Assembly: GCF_004402215.1 (NCBI RefSeq)
Contig: NZ_SOEZ01000028.1
Location: 1-42,263, forward strand
DNA: 42,263 nt
Source of the DNA: Cryobacterium tagatosivorans
GTDB lineage: Bacteria; Actinomycetota; Actinomycetes; Actinomycetales; Microbacteriaceae
Direction of reading: 5' to 3'
Shown piece by piece: positions 1 through 7,872 of the stretch. The translations under genes were made by a program, and so were the position numbers. Within the stretch, counting starts at the first letter, position 1. The number at the start of each line of letters is the position of its first letter. The notes below the pieces were generated by a model. That model was not told the DNA's origin and searched no databases. It worked only from the letters and a program-made list of their open reading frames with translations.

Positions 1-698
1 TCGGTGCGGTTCGGGCGGTCGTTGTTGTACGCGGGACGGTCCGTGCGGGCGGGACGGTCCGTGCGGGCGGGACGGTCGCCGTAGGACGGGCGCTCGGTCC
101 TGTTCGGGCGGTCACCGTACGACGGTCGGTCGGTGTTGTACGCCGGACGGTCCGTGCGCGCCGGACGGTCGCCGTACGACGGACGCTCGGTGCGGTTCGG
201 ACGGTCGCCGTAAGACGGACGGTCGGTGTTGTACGCCGGACGGTCCGTGCGCGCCGGACGGTCGCCGTACGACGGACGCTCGGTGCGGTTCGGACGGTCG
301 TTGTTGTACGCGGGACGGTCGGTGCGCGGGGCGCGGTCGCCGTAGGCGGGACGGTCCTTGTTGTAGGCGGGACGATCCGTGCGCGGGGCGCGGTCGCCGT
401 AGGCCGGACGCTCGGTGCGGTTCGGGCGGTCGCCGTAGGCCGGGCGCTCGCCGCGCTGGCCGGTGGCCGGTCGCTCGGTGCGTGCGCCGTAGGCCGGACG
501 ATCGCCGGCGGGACGCTCCGAGGCACGCGCCGCGCGCTCGTCCGCGTTCCAGCGCTGCTTCTTGGGCGCACCCTCGTCGGCGCGGTAGCCGCGGTGACCA
601 GGGCTCTTGCTGCCGGAGTTCGAGCCGCCCCTGCTGGGGCCGCCCTTCGAGGCGTACTTCGGGTCGAAATTCTTGGCTGGCTTCTTGTCAAAAGGCAT
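1..698 (-). CDS. Arg/Pro/Tyr-rich repeat protein, N-terminal part (possibly a DEAD-box RNA helicase)
   Basis: An open frame of 232 codons runs from an ATG at 698 off the left edge. The protein begins MPFDKKPAKNFDPKYASKGG, continues with a basic Gly/Ser stretch, then K-K-Q-R-W-N-A-D-E-R, and from about residue 60 becomes an extended low-complexity array in which D-R-P or E-R-P recurs every 6-7 residues with interspersed YGD, YNT and NRT. No folded domain is visible. I recall similar N-termini on DEAD/DEAH-box helicases of Microbacteriaceae, where an Arg-rich tail would bind RNA, but the helicase core would lie outside the window, so that identity is inference. The array is built from 93-bp tandem repeats. 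Alternative: a free-standing disordered protein. Confidence 0.55.
   Translation of the reverse strand, partial: MPFDKKPAKNFDPKYASKGGPSRGGSNSGSKSPGHRGYRADEGAPKKQRWNADERAARASERPAGDRPAYGARTERPATGQRGERPAYGDRPNRTERPAYGDRAPRTDRPAYNKDRPAYGDRAPRTDRPAYNNDRPNRTERPSYGDRPARTDRPAYNTDRPSYGDRPNRTERPSYGDRPARTDRPAYNTDRPSYGDRPNRTERPSYGDRPARTDRPARTDRPAYNNDRPNRT
121..300. repeat. 93-bp tandem repeat inside the Arg/Pro-rich coding region
   Basis: The segment beginning at 121 recurs at 214 with almost no change until about 300, a period of 93 bp or 31 codons, so the reading frame is kept. Shorter, more diverged copies of the same 18-21 bp building blocks (CCGGACGGTC, GCCGTACGAC and similar) fill 1-120 and 300-480. 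Such arrays change length easily by slippage, so copy number may differ between strains. Confidence 0.85.
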
Positions 699-958
699 AA
701 CGGTGTTTCTGGGTTGTGTTGAGTACATGGCAGAACGACGACGCACATACGCGACGCAACCTGAGCACCCGGGCAGTCGATGGCCGGGCCGTTCACATAC
801 AGTGATTTTTCACCAGCGGATTACTGGGAAACCGGCCCATCCTGACTTACAAACCCATCCGCGCACACGTGAAAATAGCGCGGTGTCAAGAGCCGACTTA
901 CCTACGTTACCCGATTGTTCCCCCAATGTCACGGACCAATCTCAATTAGCCTGTAGCC
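699..958. other. Intergenic region between divergent genes
   Basis: About 260 bases without a convincing gene separate the leftward repeat protein from the rightward leader ORF and FUSC gene. The region is less GC-rich than its surroundings (for example the stretches around 805-830 and 905-950), as expected for promoters in both directions. I see no palindrome longer than about 6 bp and no RNA gene. Confidence 0.5.
947..952 (+). promoter_or_regulatory. Possible -10 box for a leaderless transcript
   Basis: TAGCCT fits the TAnnnT -10 pattern and ends 6 nt before the ATG at 959. The same spacing precedes several other starts in this window. No clear -35 hexamer is seen at 16-18 nt upstream. Confidence 0.4.
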
Positions 959-1027
959 ATGCGCACGACCATTGCCATCGAATCGCCCCGTCAGGGCTAC
1001 CGCGAGATCCCGCAGTTCGGCCAGTAA
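959..1027 (+). CDS. Possible 22-residue leader peptide upstream of the FUSC gene
   Basis: A short frame starts with ATG at 959 and stops with TAA at 1025-1027, just before the GAGGAG ribosome-binding site of the FUSC gene. It has no Shine-Dalgarno sequence, but TAGCCT sits exactly 6 nt upstream of the ATG, the arrangement of a leaderless transcript. The predicted peptide starts MRTTIAIESPRQ and ends REIPQFGQ; it shows no run of a single amino acid that would suggest classical attenuation. It may be a true leader that couples translation to the exporter gene, or simply a chance frame. Confidence 0.35.
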   Translation: MRTTIAIESPRQGYREIPQFGQ

Positions 1028-1043
1028 ATCGGCGAGGAGTTCA

Positions 1044-2189
1044 GTGTCTGTTTCGCGAAAAGCCTCTGACCGGGCGGAGGACGGCCGCCTCAGGCGGGCC
1101 GCCGCACGGCTGAAATCCGGGGTGCGGCATCCGGAGCTTCTCCTGGCGGCCAAGGCCGCCCTCGCCGTCGGGATCTCGTGGTCGATCGCGCCGTACCTGC
1201 CGGGCGTCGCCAACGACTACCCGTACTACGCCCCGCTCGGGGCGCTGGTGAGCATGGCCCCGACGTTGATGGGTTCGGTGAAGAACGGCCTGCAGACCGT
1301 GGCCGGGCTGGCCATCGGCGTGCTCCTGGCGGGCGTGGTCATCGTATTCAGCGAGCCGAATGTTTTCACGATCTCGCTCGTGGTCGGCATTGGATTCCTT
1401 ATCTCGGGCAACCACCGGATCACCACGGCCCGGGAGTTCGTGCCCGTGACCGCGTTGTTCGTGCTGATCGTGGGTGGGCCGAACGCGGACTCGTACTCGA
1501 TCGGGTACCTGGTGCAGGTGTGCCTCGGCATTTCCGTCGGCCTGGCCGTCAACCTGCTGATCCTGCCCCCGCTCAGGCAGAACGCCGCCGCGGCAGAGCT
1601 CTCACGCTTCCGCACCACCCTGGCCCGGCACCTCCGGGACATCAGCGAAGCCCTGACGGAGAGCTGGCCGCCGGAGCACGAAGCCTGGGCGACACGCGGC
1701 GACACGCTCAGCCGGACGGCGGGCGAGGTGCGTGCGGCGGTGGTGCACGCGGACGAGAGCCGCCGGGGGAACCCGCGCGCGCTCATCCACCGCCGGGATC
1801 TCCCGGCCGACTACGACGACGTGGCGGCCCTGGAGACGGTGTCCTTCCATGTGCGGAACCTGACCGACGTGCTGGCCGGGGCGGTCTGGGGCAAGCCACT
1901 CCCGGTCGAGGTGCCCGGCGAACTGCGGCCTCCCCTCGGCGCCGCCATCCGATCGGTGGCCCGGATCCTGGATGAGTGGGACTCCGGCACCGGGGTGCTG
2001 GCGCCGCCCCGCGACGAGGCCGAAGCGGAGCTGCGCTCGCTCAGGGCGGAGCTGGACCGGCAACGGCACTCCGGGGCCGAGGCGATCAGCGCCGCGGCCG
2101 CGGTGGAAATGGACCTGCGGCGCATCCTCGTCGCCCTGCGCCCCAGCGTCGAGCGCGACGCCGAAGACATCCCCACCCCTGCCCCCTGA
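1044..2189 (+). CDS. FUSC-family membrane protein (aromatic acid exporter type)
   Basis: The 381-residue product has about six hydrophobic segments in its first half (around residues 28-50, 58-75, 80-100, 105-122, 130-148 and 155-178), followed by a mainly helical, charged cytoplasmic half rich in Arg and Glu. This is the layout of FUSC/ArAE-type exporters (relatives of fusaric acid resistance and AaeB proteins), which move aromatic acids or other anions out of the cell; the true substrate is unknown. I chose the GTG at 1044 because GAGGAG lies 4 nt upstream; the frame is open further 5', where an ATG at 972 has no ribosome-binding site and would overlap the leader ORF. The next gene follows after 76 bp and may be co-transcribed. 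Confidence 0.8.
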   Translation: MSVSRKASDRAEDGRLRRAAARLKSGVRHPELLLAAKAALAVGISWSIAPYLPGVANDYPYYAPLGALVSMAPTLMGSVKNGLQTVAGLAIGVLLAGVVIVFSEPNVFTISLVVGIGFLISGNHRITTAREFVPVTALFVLIVGGPNADSYSIGYLVQVCLGISVGLAVNLLILPPLRQNAAAAELSRFRTTLARHLRDISEALTESWPPEHEAWATRGDTLSRTAGEVRAAVVHADESRRGNPRALIHRRDLPADYDDVAALETVSFHVRNLTDVLAGAVWGKPLPVEVPGELRPPLGAAIRSVARILDEWDSGTGVLAPPRDEAEAELRSLRAELDRQRHSGAEAISAAAAVEMDLRRILVALRPSVERDAEDIPTPAP

Positions 2190-2265
2190 AGGGGATTCGC
2201 CGCCCGGGCACGAAGGGAACTATCCTCAACTCACCCGCACCCCCACCCTTCAGCCCGGAGCAGCC

Positions 2266-3270
2266 GTGACACCTGGCCATCGCCCGTCCCGCCGCCTCCG
2301 GCTCCTGGCCATCGCCTGCGCGGGCGGAATCGCCGTGGCGGCCACGGCCCTCCTCGGCGGGTTCCACACCGAGCTGCACCCCGTCACCCCTGACGAGCCG
2401 GGGGCCACCCGAAGTGAGCTGGTCACGACCGAGGTCGTCGGCATCCGCACCTTCAGCCGGCCCGACGGCATCAGCGTGGCCACGGATGTCGTCTACGGCA
2501 CCCAGTCGGACGGCGCGCTGCTCACCCTCGACGTCTGCTCGCCCACCGGCGACACCGAAGCGGGTGCGCCGCGGTCGGCCGTCGTCTCCATCCACGGCGG
2601 CAGCTGGGCTCGCGGCGACAAGGGCAACTCGGACTGGCGGGCCGTGTGCACCTGGCTGGCCAGCGAGGGCTTCGTCGCCTACTCGGTGAACTACCGCCTC
2701 GTGCCGGATGCCCTGTTCCCGGCCGCCATCGACGACCTGGGCCTCGCGGTCGAGTGGATCCGCCAGGCGGACAATGCCGCGCGGTACGGCATCGATCCCG
2801 ACCGCATCGGCGCGTTCGGCGGCTCGGCCGGCGGCAACCTGGCAGCGCTGCTCGGCGCGCGCGGCTCCGGATCGCTCACCGAGGGTGCCCGCGTCGCCGC
2901 CGTCGCCGAGCTCTCCGGGCCCACCGACCTGGGGCACGAGGCGCTCGTCGTCGGCAACGCGCCCGCCGGGCTGCAGCGGATCGTGCAGAGCTACCTCGGC
3001 TGCGCGTCGCTGGCCGATTGCCCGCAGGCCAGGGCCGCGTCGCCGCTCAGCGAACTCGACCGGAGCGACCCGCCCGTCTTCATCGGCGCGGCCGCCGAGG
3101 AGTTCATCCCACTCGCCCAGTCCATCGACTATGTATCCAGGCTCGACCGGCTCGGCATCCCGAACGAACTGGTGACCGTGCCAGGCACCCTGCACTCGAT
3201 CGGCATCCTCGACGCGACGATGCGCGTGAAGGTCGCCGCCTTCCTGCACCGACACCTCGTGGCGCCCTGA
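2266..3270 (+). CDS. Alpha/beta hydrolase (carboxylesterase, HSL/BD-FAE type), membrane-anchored or secreted
   Basis: The product has 334 residues. Residues 8-33 form a basic stretch followed by a hydrophobic segment, a signal peptide or anchor. The hydrolase domain carries the oxyanion motif H-G-G-S-W (His110-Gly112), the nucleophile elbow G-G-S-A-G-G with Ser187, and the C-terminal L-H-S-I-G with the likely catalytic His310. HGG plus GxSAG marks the hormone-sensitive-lipase-like esterases, which cleave short-chain esters; the real substrate is not evident. Start: GTG at 2266 with GGAG 5 nt upstream. The domain has two cysteine pairs (for example C-A-S-L-A-D-C) compatible with export. It ends convergently against an iclR gene with a long palindrome in between. 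Confidence 0.82.
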   Translation: MTPGHRPSRRLRLLAIACAGGIAVAATALLGGFHTELHPVTPDEPGATRSELVTTEVVGIRTFSRPDGISVATDVVYGTQSDGALLTLDVCSPTGDTEAGAPRSAVVSIHGGSWARGDKGNSDWRAVCTWLASEGFVAYSVNYRLVPDALFPAAIDDLGLAVEWIRQADNAARYGIDPDRIGAFGGSAGGNLAALLGARGSGSLTEGARVAAVAELSGPTDLGHEALVVGNAPAGLQRIVQSYLGCASLADCPQARAASPLSELDRSDPPVFIGAAAEEFIPLAQSIDYVSRLDRLGIPNELVTVPGTLHSIGILDATMRVKVAAFLHRHLVAP

Positions 3271-3281
3271 CGGCAGTCGGG

Positions 3282-3340
3282 TTGAGTCGCGGAGAAAGTA
3301 CCTTCGTTGCGAAATTGAAGGTACTTTGTCCGCAACTGAA
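3282..3340. repeat. 59-bp intergenic palindrome, group C copy 1 (24-11-24)
   Basis: Left arm 3282-3305 ends GGAGAAAGTACCTTC; right arm 3317-3340 begins GAAGGTACTTTGTCC; the loop is 11 nt. The stem is imperfect and keeps a G opposite G mismatch that recurs in the two related copies at 41897 and 42068. It fills the gap between the convergent hydrolase and iclR genes. It could end transcription from both sides, but no T-run follows it. Confidence 0.85.
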
Positions 3341-3365
3341 CTGGGAACCTCCGGGGGCGTCCCGC

Positions 3366-4229
3366 TCAGGCCGGCTGCCGCCCGCGGATGCGCCGGGACA
3401 GCTCGGCCGCCGTGCCCGAGATCCGCTCGGCCAGGGCCGGCCAGTCCGCCTCCGCGATCGCTTCGCGGGGAAAGGTCACCGCGATGCTCGCGGCCGGCCA
3501 GCCGGCGTGGTCGCGCACGGCCACCGCGACCGAGGCCATGCCGGCGGTGATCTCACCGTCCTCCTGCGCGTAGCCCTGCCGGCGGACCTGATCGAGCAGG
3601 CGGCGCAACTCGGTCGCCGTGCGCGGGCCGCGGCCGTCCCGCTCCTGGAAGGCGGCCGCGTTCGGGTACAGCGCCCGCAGCTGGGCCGCCGGCAGCGCTG
3701 CGAGGAGCGCGCGGCCGCTCGCGGTGAGGTGTCCGGGCAGGCGCACCCCGACATCCGTCACCAGCGACGGCCGGAGAGGGGCGCGTTCCTCGACCAGGTA
3801 GATGACGTCGCGGCCGTGCAGCACGACAAGGTGTGCGCTCTCGCCGAGCCGGTCGACGAGCTGCGCGACCAGCGGGCGGCCGAGGTGGGACAGCGGCTCC
3901 TGGCGGGAGAACCCCGTGCTCAGTTCGAACGCGGCCAGGCCCAGACCGTAGCGGCGTTCCTCGGGCAGGTGCACGACGAAGCCGCGCTCGGCGAGCACCG
4001 CGAGCAGCTGGTACACGGTCGACCGGGGCAGGCCGAGGGCGGTCGCGATGGTGGAGGCCGGCACCGGCCCGCGCTGGGTGGCGAGGTGGGAGAGGATGCG
4101 CAGCGTGCCCTCCGCCGCGGGAACCTTGGACCGCGCGGGGGCCTTCGACCGCGCGGGGGCCTTCGACCGCGCGGGGGCCGTCGATCGTGCCGGCCCGTGG
4201 GAAGGTGCCGATTCCGTCGCCTGCGCCAT
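3366..4229 (-). CDS. IclR-family transcriptional regulator (candidate hut regulator, HutR-like)
   Basis: The 287-residue protein has an N-terminal tail, a winged-helix DNA-binding domain (about residues 38-95, E-G-T-L-R-I-L-S-H-L to R-R-Y-G-L-G) and a C-terminal IclR effector domain (G-R-P-L-V-A-Q-L-V onward, with G-Y-A-Q-E-D-G-E and S-I-A-V-T-F-P). The gene is divergent from hutH, as expected for a histidine-pathway regulator; corynebacterial HutR is an IclR protein. The start is ATG 4229, with GGAG very close upstream; the frame is open further 5' but would run into hutH. Oddity: residues 15-34 are a tandem repeat of A-P-A-R-S-K encoded by near-identical 18-bp units, which looks like recent slippage. 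Confidence 0.85.
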   Translation of the reverse strand: MAQATESAPSHGPARSTAPARSKAPARSKAPARSKVPAAEGTLRILSHLATQRGPVPASTIATALGLPRSTVYQLLAVLAERGFVVHLPEERRYGLGLAAFELSTGFSRQEPLSHLGRPLVAQLVDRLGESAHLVVLHGRDVIYLVEERAPLRPSLVTDVGVRLPGHLTASGRALLAALPAAQLRALYPNAAAFQERDGRGPRTATELRRLLDQVRRQGYAQEDGEITAGMASVAVAVRDHAGWPAASIAVTFPREAIAEADWPALAERISGTAAELSRRIRGRQPA

Positions 4230-4257
4230 CGCTCCGCCCTGCCCGGTCCGTGAAGTG

Positions 4258-4271
4258 TCCGGGATACCGGA
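4258..4271. promoter_or_regulatory. Candidate HutR-type operator between iclR and hutH
   Basis: TCCGGGATACCGGA is a 14-bp inverted repeat, extended to GTCCGG-4 nt-CCGGAC. It closely resembles the 14-bp motif reported for corynebacterial HutR (TCTGwwATwCCAGA, as I recall it). It lies downstream of a minus-strand TAGACT (4285-4280) that may be the iclR -10 box, which would allow autorepression, and about 55-70 bp upstream of hutH. Confidence 0.5.
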
Positions 4272-4326
4272 CGGTAACGAGTCTAGACACGCCCGCGGCA
4301 GCCCGGCGGTGGTGTGCAATCGGAGT

Positions 4327-5877
4327 ATGACCTTCTCCGCAGCATCCGTGACCGTGGGCACCGGCCCGGTCTCCTTCGCCGACGTCGTCGCCGTGGCCCG
4401 CCAGGGCGCCCCGATCACGCTCGACCCGACCGCGCTCGAGGGGGTCACGGCGACCCGGCGCATCATCGACGCGCTGGCCGAGGACGTCGACCCGCACTAC
4501 GGCATCTCGACCGGCTTCGGCGCCCTCGCGACGACGTTCATCACCGCCGACCGCCGCGCCCAGCTGCAGGCGAGCCTCGTGCGCTCGCACGCCGCGGGCA
4601 GCGGCCCCGAGGTCGAGCGCGAAGTGGTGCGCGCGCTCATGCTGCTGCGGCTCTCCACCCTGATGACCGGGCGCACCGGCGTGCGGCCCGCCACGGCACA
4701 GACCTACGCCGCCCTGCTCAATGCCGGAATCACCCCGATCGTGCGCGAATACGGCTCGCTCGGCTGCTCGGGCGACCTCGCCCCCCTGGCCCACTGCGCG
4801 CTGGCGATCATGGGCGAGGGTGAGGTGCGGGATGCCGCCGGAACCTGGCTGCACGCCGGCGACGCGCTCCGCGCGGCCGGCATCGAACCGGTCGTGCTGG
4901 CCGAGAAGGAGGGCCTGGCCCTCATCAACGGTACCGACGGCATGCTCGGAATGCTGGTGCTCGCCCTCGACGACCTCGGCCGGCTCCTGACGACGGCCGA
5001 CATCGCGGCTGCCATGAGCGTCGAGGCCCTGCTCGGCACGGATGCCACGTTCGCCGCCGACCTGCAGGCCCTCCGCCCCCAGCTGGGCCAGGCCCGGAGC
5101 GCGACGAACCTGCGCGCCCTGCTCGCCGGTTCCCCGCTGCTCGCCAGCCACGCCGGGCCCGAGGACCCGACGGTGCAGGACGCGTACTCGCTGCGCTGTT
5201 CGCCCCAGGTGCACGGCGCGGCCAGGGACACCGCCGACCATGCCGCGCTGATCGCCGGACGAGAGCTGGAGAGCGCCGTGGACAACCCCGTCGTGACCCT
5301 CGACGGCCGCGTCGAGTCCAATGGGAACTTCCACGGAGCCCCGGTCGGCTACGTCCTCGATTTCCTCGCCATCGCGGCGGCGGACGTCGCGAGCATGAGC
5401 GAACGCCGCACCGACCGCCACCTGGACGCCTCACGGAACAAGGGCCTCCCGCCGTTCCTCGCGCACGAGGTCGGCGTCGACTCCGGCCTGATGATCGCGC
5501 AGTACACGGCGGCCGGGATCGTTTCGGAGCTCAAGCGGCTGGCGGCGCCGGCATCCGTCGACTCGATCCCGTCCTCGGCCATGCAGGAGGACCACGTGTC
5601 GATGGGCTGGGCGGCCGCGCGCAAGCTGCGGAAGTCGATCGATGGCCTCGGCCGGGTGCTGGCGATCGAGATCATGACCGCGGCCCGGTCTCTGGACCTC
5701 CGGGCGCCCCTGCTGCCCGGCCCGGCCACCGCCGCCGTGCGCGACCTGGTGCGCACGGTCGCCGAGGGGCCGGGGCACGACCGGTTCCTGTCGCCGGAAA
5801 TCGAGGCGATCGTCGGGCTGGTGCAGACCGGTGCGGTGCGGGATGCCGCCGCGCGGATCGCCCCGACCCTGGGCTGA
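4327..5877 (+). CDS. hutH: Histidine ammonia-lyase
   Basis: HutH removes ammonia from L-histidine to give urocanate, the first step of histidine breakdown, in the cytoplasm. The 516-residue length is typical. The self-forming MIO cofactor comes from C-S-G at residues 147-149 in the motif S-L-G-C-S-G-D-L-A-P-L; Cys replaces the more usual Ala, which I recall as common in actinobacteria. Other family hallmarks include Y-G-I-S-T-G-F-G near residue 58, E-G-L-A-L-I-N-G-T, and S-S-A-M-Q-E-D-H-V-S-M-G-W in the C-terminal half. The ATG at 4327 is preceded by TGCAAT 6 nt upstream, so the message may be leaderless; GGAG is too close (1 nt) to be a normal ribosome-binding site. Confidence 0.95.
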   Translation: MTFSAASVTVGTGPVSFADVVAVARQGAPITLDPTALEGVTATRRIIDALAEDVDPHYGISTGFGALATTFITADRRAQLQASLVRSHAAGSGPEVEREVVRALMLLRLSTLMTGRTGVRPATAQTYAALLNAGITPIVREYGSLGCSGDLAPLAHCALAIMGEGEVRDAAGTWLHAGDALRAAGIEPVVLAEKEGLALINGTDGMLGMLVLALDDLGRLLTTADIAAAMSVEALLGTDATFAADLQALRPQLGQARSATNLRALLAGSPLLASHAGPEDPTVQDAYSLRCSPQVHGAARDTADHAALIAGRELESAVDNPVVTLDGRVESNGNFHGAPVGYVLDFLAIAAADVASMSERRTDRHLDASRNKGLPPFLAHEVGVDSGLMIAQYTAAGIVSELKRLAAPASVDSIPSSAMQEDHVSMGWAAARKLRKSIDGLGRVLAIEIMTAARSLDLRAPLLPGPATAAVRDLVRTVAEGPGHDRFLSPEIEAIVGLVQTGAVRDAAARIAPTLG

Positions 5878-6005
5878 CTCGCGCCTGGGGGGCCCAATAC
5901 AGGTGGTTGTGCCCCCTATGGCCGCATGTAATACTGGCGCAACGCCGGTCCGTTCTGGTCGGTGCATCGAACCATCCATACCCCGAAGATGGATAGCCGG
6001 TCGGA

Positions 6006-7724
6006 ATGTCGCTTCAACCGAACGAACTCCCCCGACGCCCAGCGGGCGTCGGAAGGTTGCGCCGTTGGGGCTTGCCGATTGCGAGCCTGCCGATCGCATC
6101 CGTGGTGGCGATGTCGCTCGTGGTCTTCGGTGCGCCCGCGATGGCCAGCGCCGAGGAAGTAACGTCGGCGCCTGCCCCGGTCTCCAGCGCGGACCCGGCG
6201 GTCTCGGATCCGACGGCTCCGGAACCGACGGCACCCGCCCCAGCGGCGCCGTCGGACGATGGAGCCGACCCCGCCCCGGTCCCGGCTCCCGCGCCGGAAC
6301 CCGTGCCCGAGCCGGCCGTTGACACGACCCCCACTCCCCCGCCGGACGCCGAACCTACCCCCGTCGCCGAGCCGGAACCAGCGACGCCCCCGGATGCCAC
6401 GGTCGATCCCGAACCGACGGTGGATCCGGAGCCAGATCCCTCCTCTGGTCCCACCCCCGAACCCACCCCCGAACCACAGACGGATCCCACTCCCGAACAA
6501 ACCGCGGACCCGGAACCCGGTCCCACGCCTGCGACGCCGACTACCCCGCCCGCCGCACCGACACCGCCGGCACCCAAGCCGAAGCCCGCTCAGCCCGAGG
6601 TCGACCCCATCCCCGAGAGGGTGAACCGGCCGTCGGCCGCCCTCATGGCCGAGCGTGCCGCAGCAGCGGCCCGTGCCGCGGCGGCGAGGGCCGCGGAGGA
6701 CAGGGCTGCGGTCGTCCGGGCCGCGGCCGAGAGGGCGGCGGCGTACTCCGCCGCACGGTCCGCGGTGGCGAGCGCCCAGGCCGCCCTCGACGCGGCGAAA
6801 CTCGACTACGCGTCGGCCAAAGCCGAGTTCGACGCCGCCCTGGCCCGGGTCGACCTGGTCCACGCCCTCGCCGAAGACGCCGCGGCCACCGCCGACACGT
6901 CCAGGCGCGTCCTGGCCGCGCTCATCCGGGCCCTGGCCCAGCAGCAGTCCGGCACGGCGACCGCCGACGTCCTGCTCGACTCGCAGAACGGCGGCAACCT
7001 CCTCTACCAGCTGGGGACCCTCGACAAGTTGGCGAAGCTGACCGGCAACATGGACGCCATCCGCGAACGCGTCGAGGCCGACAGCGCGCGGGCGCTGGCC
7101 CTGTCCGAGCAGGAGGCCGCGGCGCAGGCGGCCGTGCAGCAGGTCCCCGTCGCGCAGGCGCTCACCGCGATGAACGCGGCCGAGGCCGCCCTGGCCGCCG
7201 CCACCGCGCGGCTGGCCCTCCTGTCCGTCAGCGCTCCGGTCGGGATGTCCGGGCTGACCCGGCTCAACGACATCCGCGCGGCGATCCCGGCCGGACGGCC
7301 GAACGCGCTGGGCTGGGTGACACCGGCCGTCGGCAGCATCAACGACGTTTTCGGCCCGCGCCCCACACGCCCCGTCCCCGGGGTGGGCGCCGTGCACTAC
7401 GGCACCGACATCGGGGCGTCCTGCGGCGCGGCGATCTACGCGGCGAACGCCGGGGTGGTCGTGGCCGCCGGCTCGGCCGGCACTTACGGCAATTGGATCC
7501 TGATCGACCACGGGAACGGGGTGGAGACCGGCTACGCGCACGTGGCGCCCGGGCAGACCTTCGTGGCGGTCGGCGACGCGGTCATCGCCGGGGAGGTCAT
7601 CGCGGGCGTCGGCAGCACCGGGGCGTCCACCGGCTGCCACCTGCACTTCGAAGTGCGGGTGAACGGCACTCGGGTCGATGCCCAGCCGTATCTGGCCGAA
7701 CGCGGAGTCATCCTCGGCCGCTGA
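6006..7724 (+). CDS. Secreted M23 (LytM-type) peptidoglycan endopeptidase
   Basis: The 572-residue protein has a basic start and a hydrophobic signal peptide ending A-M-A-S-A (about residue 48), then a long Pro/Glu/Thr-rich spacer (about 55-200), an Ala-rich coiled coil (about 215-420) and a C-terminal M23 domain. Zinc motifs are intact: H-Y-G-T-D with His464, and H-L-H-F-E with His545 and His547. The enzyme should cut peptide cross-links in the cell wall; the coiled coil resembles NlpD/RipA-type activators of division hydrolases. It lies between hutH and the rest of the hut genes with 128-148 bp gaps, so it is probably an independent unit. The D-P-x-P-E-P-T repeats in the spacer suggest expansion by slippage. 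Confidence 0.88.
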   Translation: MSLQPNELPRRPAGVGRLRRWGLPIASLPIASVVAMSLVVFGAPAMASAEEVTSAPAPVSSADPAVSDPTAPEPTAPAPAAPSDDGADPAPVPAPAPEPVPEPAVDTTPTPPPDAEPTPVAEPEPATPPDATVDPEPTVDPEPDPSSGPTPEPTPEPQTDPTPEQTADPEPGPTPATPTTPPAAPTPPAPKPKPAQPEVDPIPERVNRPSAALMAERAAAAARAAAARAAEDRAAVVRAAAERAAAYSAARSAVASAQAALDAAKLDYASAKAEFDAALARVDLVHALAEDAAATADTSRRVLAALIRALAQQQSGTATADVLLDSQNGGNLLYQLGTLDKLAKLTGNMDAIRERVEADSARALALSEQEAAAQAAVQQVPVAQALTAMNAAEAALAAATARLALLSVSAPVGMSGLTRLNDIRAAIPAGRPNALGWVTPAVGSINDVFGPRPTRPVPGVGAVHYGTDIGASCGAAIYAANAGVVVAAGSAGTYGNWILIDHGNGVETGYAHVAPGQTFVAVGDAVIAGEVIAGVGSTGASTGCHLHFEVRVNGTRVDAQPYLAERGVILGR

Positions 7725-7814
7725 CCCGCTGACCCGCGGCGCGTCGGCCTCTGGCGTTCCGGCGCGGGTGCGGGCACGCTCACTCCCGGGCGGGACGGGT
7801 TGCTCCGGCGCTAT

Positions 7815-7850
7815 TGCCATTCAGTGACATTTGTATTTTACTAGATGGCA
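7815..7850. promoter_or_regulatory. Promoter-region inverted repeat before the second iclR gene
   Basis: TGCCAT (7815-7820) and ATGGCA (7845-7850) face each other around a locally AT-rich core containing TATTTTA, in an otherwise GC-rich region. The core is a plausible -10 area and the arms may bind a regulator. This is a weak call: 6-bp arms 24 nt apart can occur by chance. Confidence 0.3.
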
Positions 7851-7872
7851 GACCGAGCACCGAAGGAGCACC

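Noticed and set aside
1..480. CRISPR array
   Set aside because: The repeats have no unique spacers and lie in an open reading frame with a 93-bp period that keeps the frame.
5974..5994. ATCCAT/ATGGAT inverted repeat before the M23 gene as an operator
   Set aside because: Only 6-bp arms without extension or a second copy; can be chance in a less GC-rich stretch.
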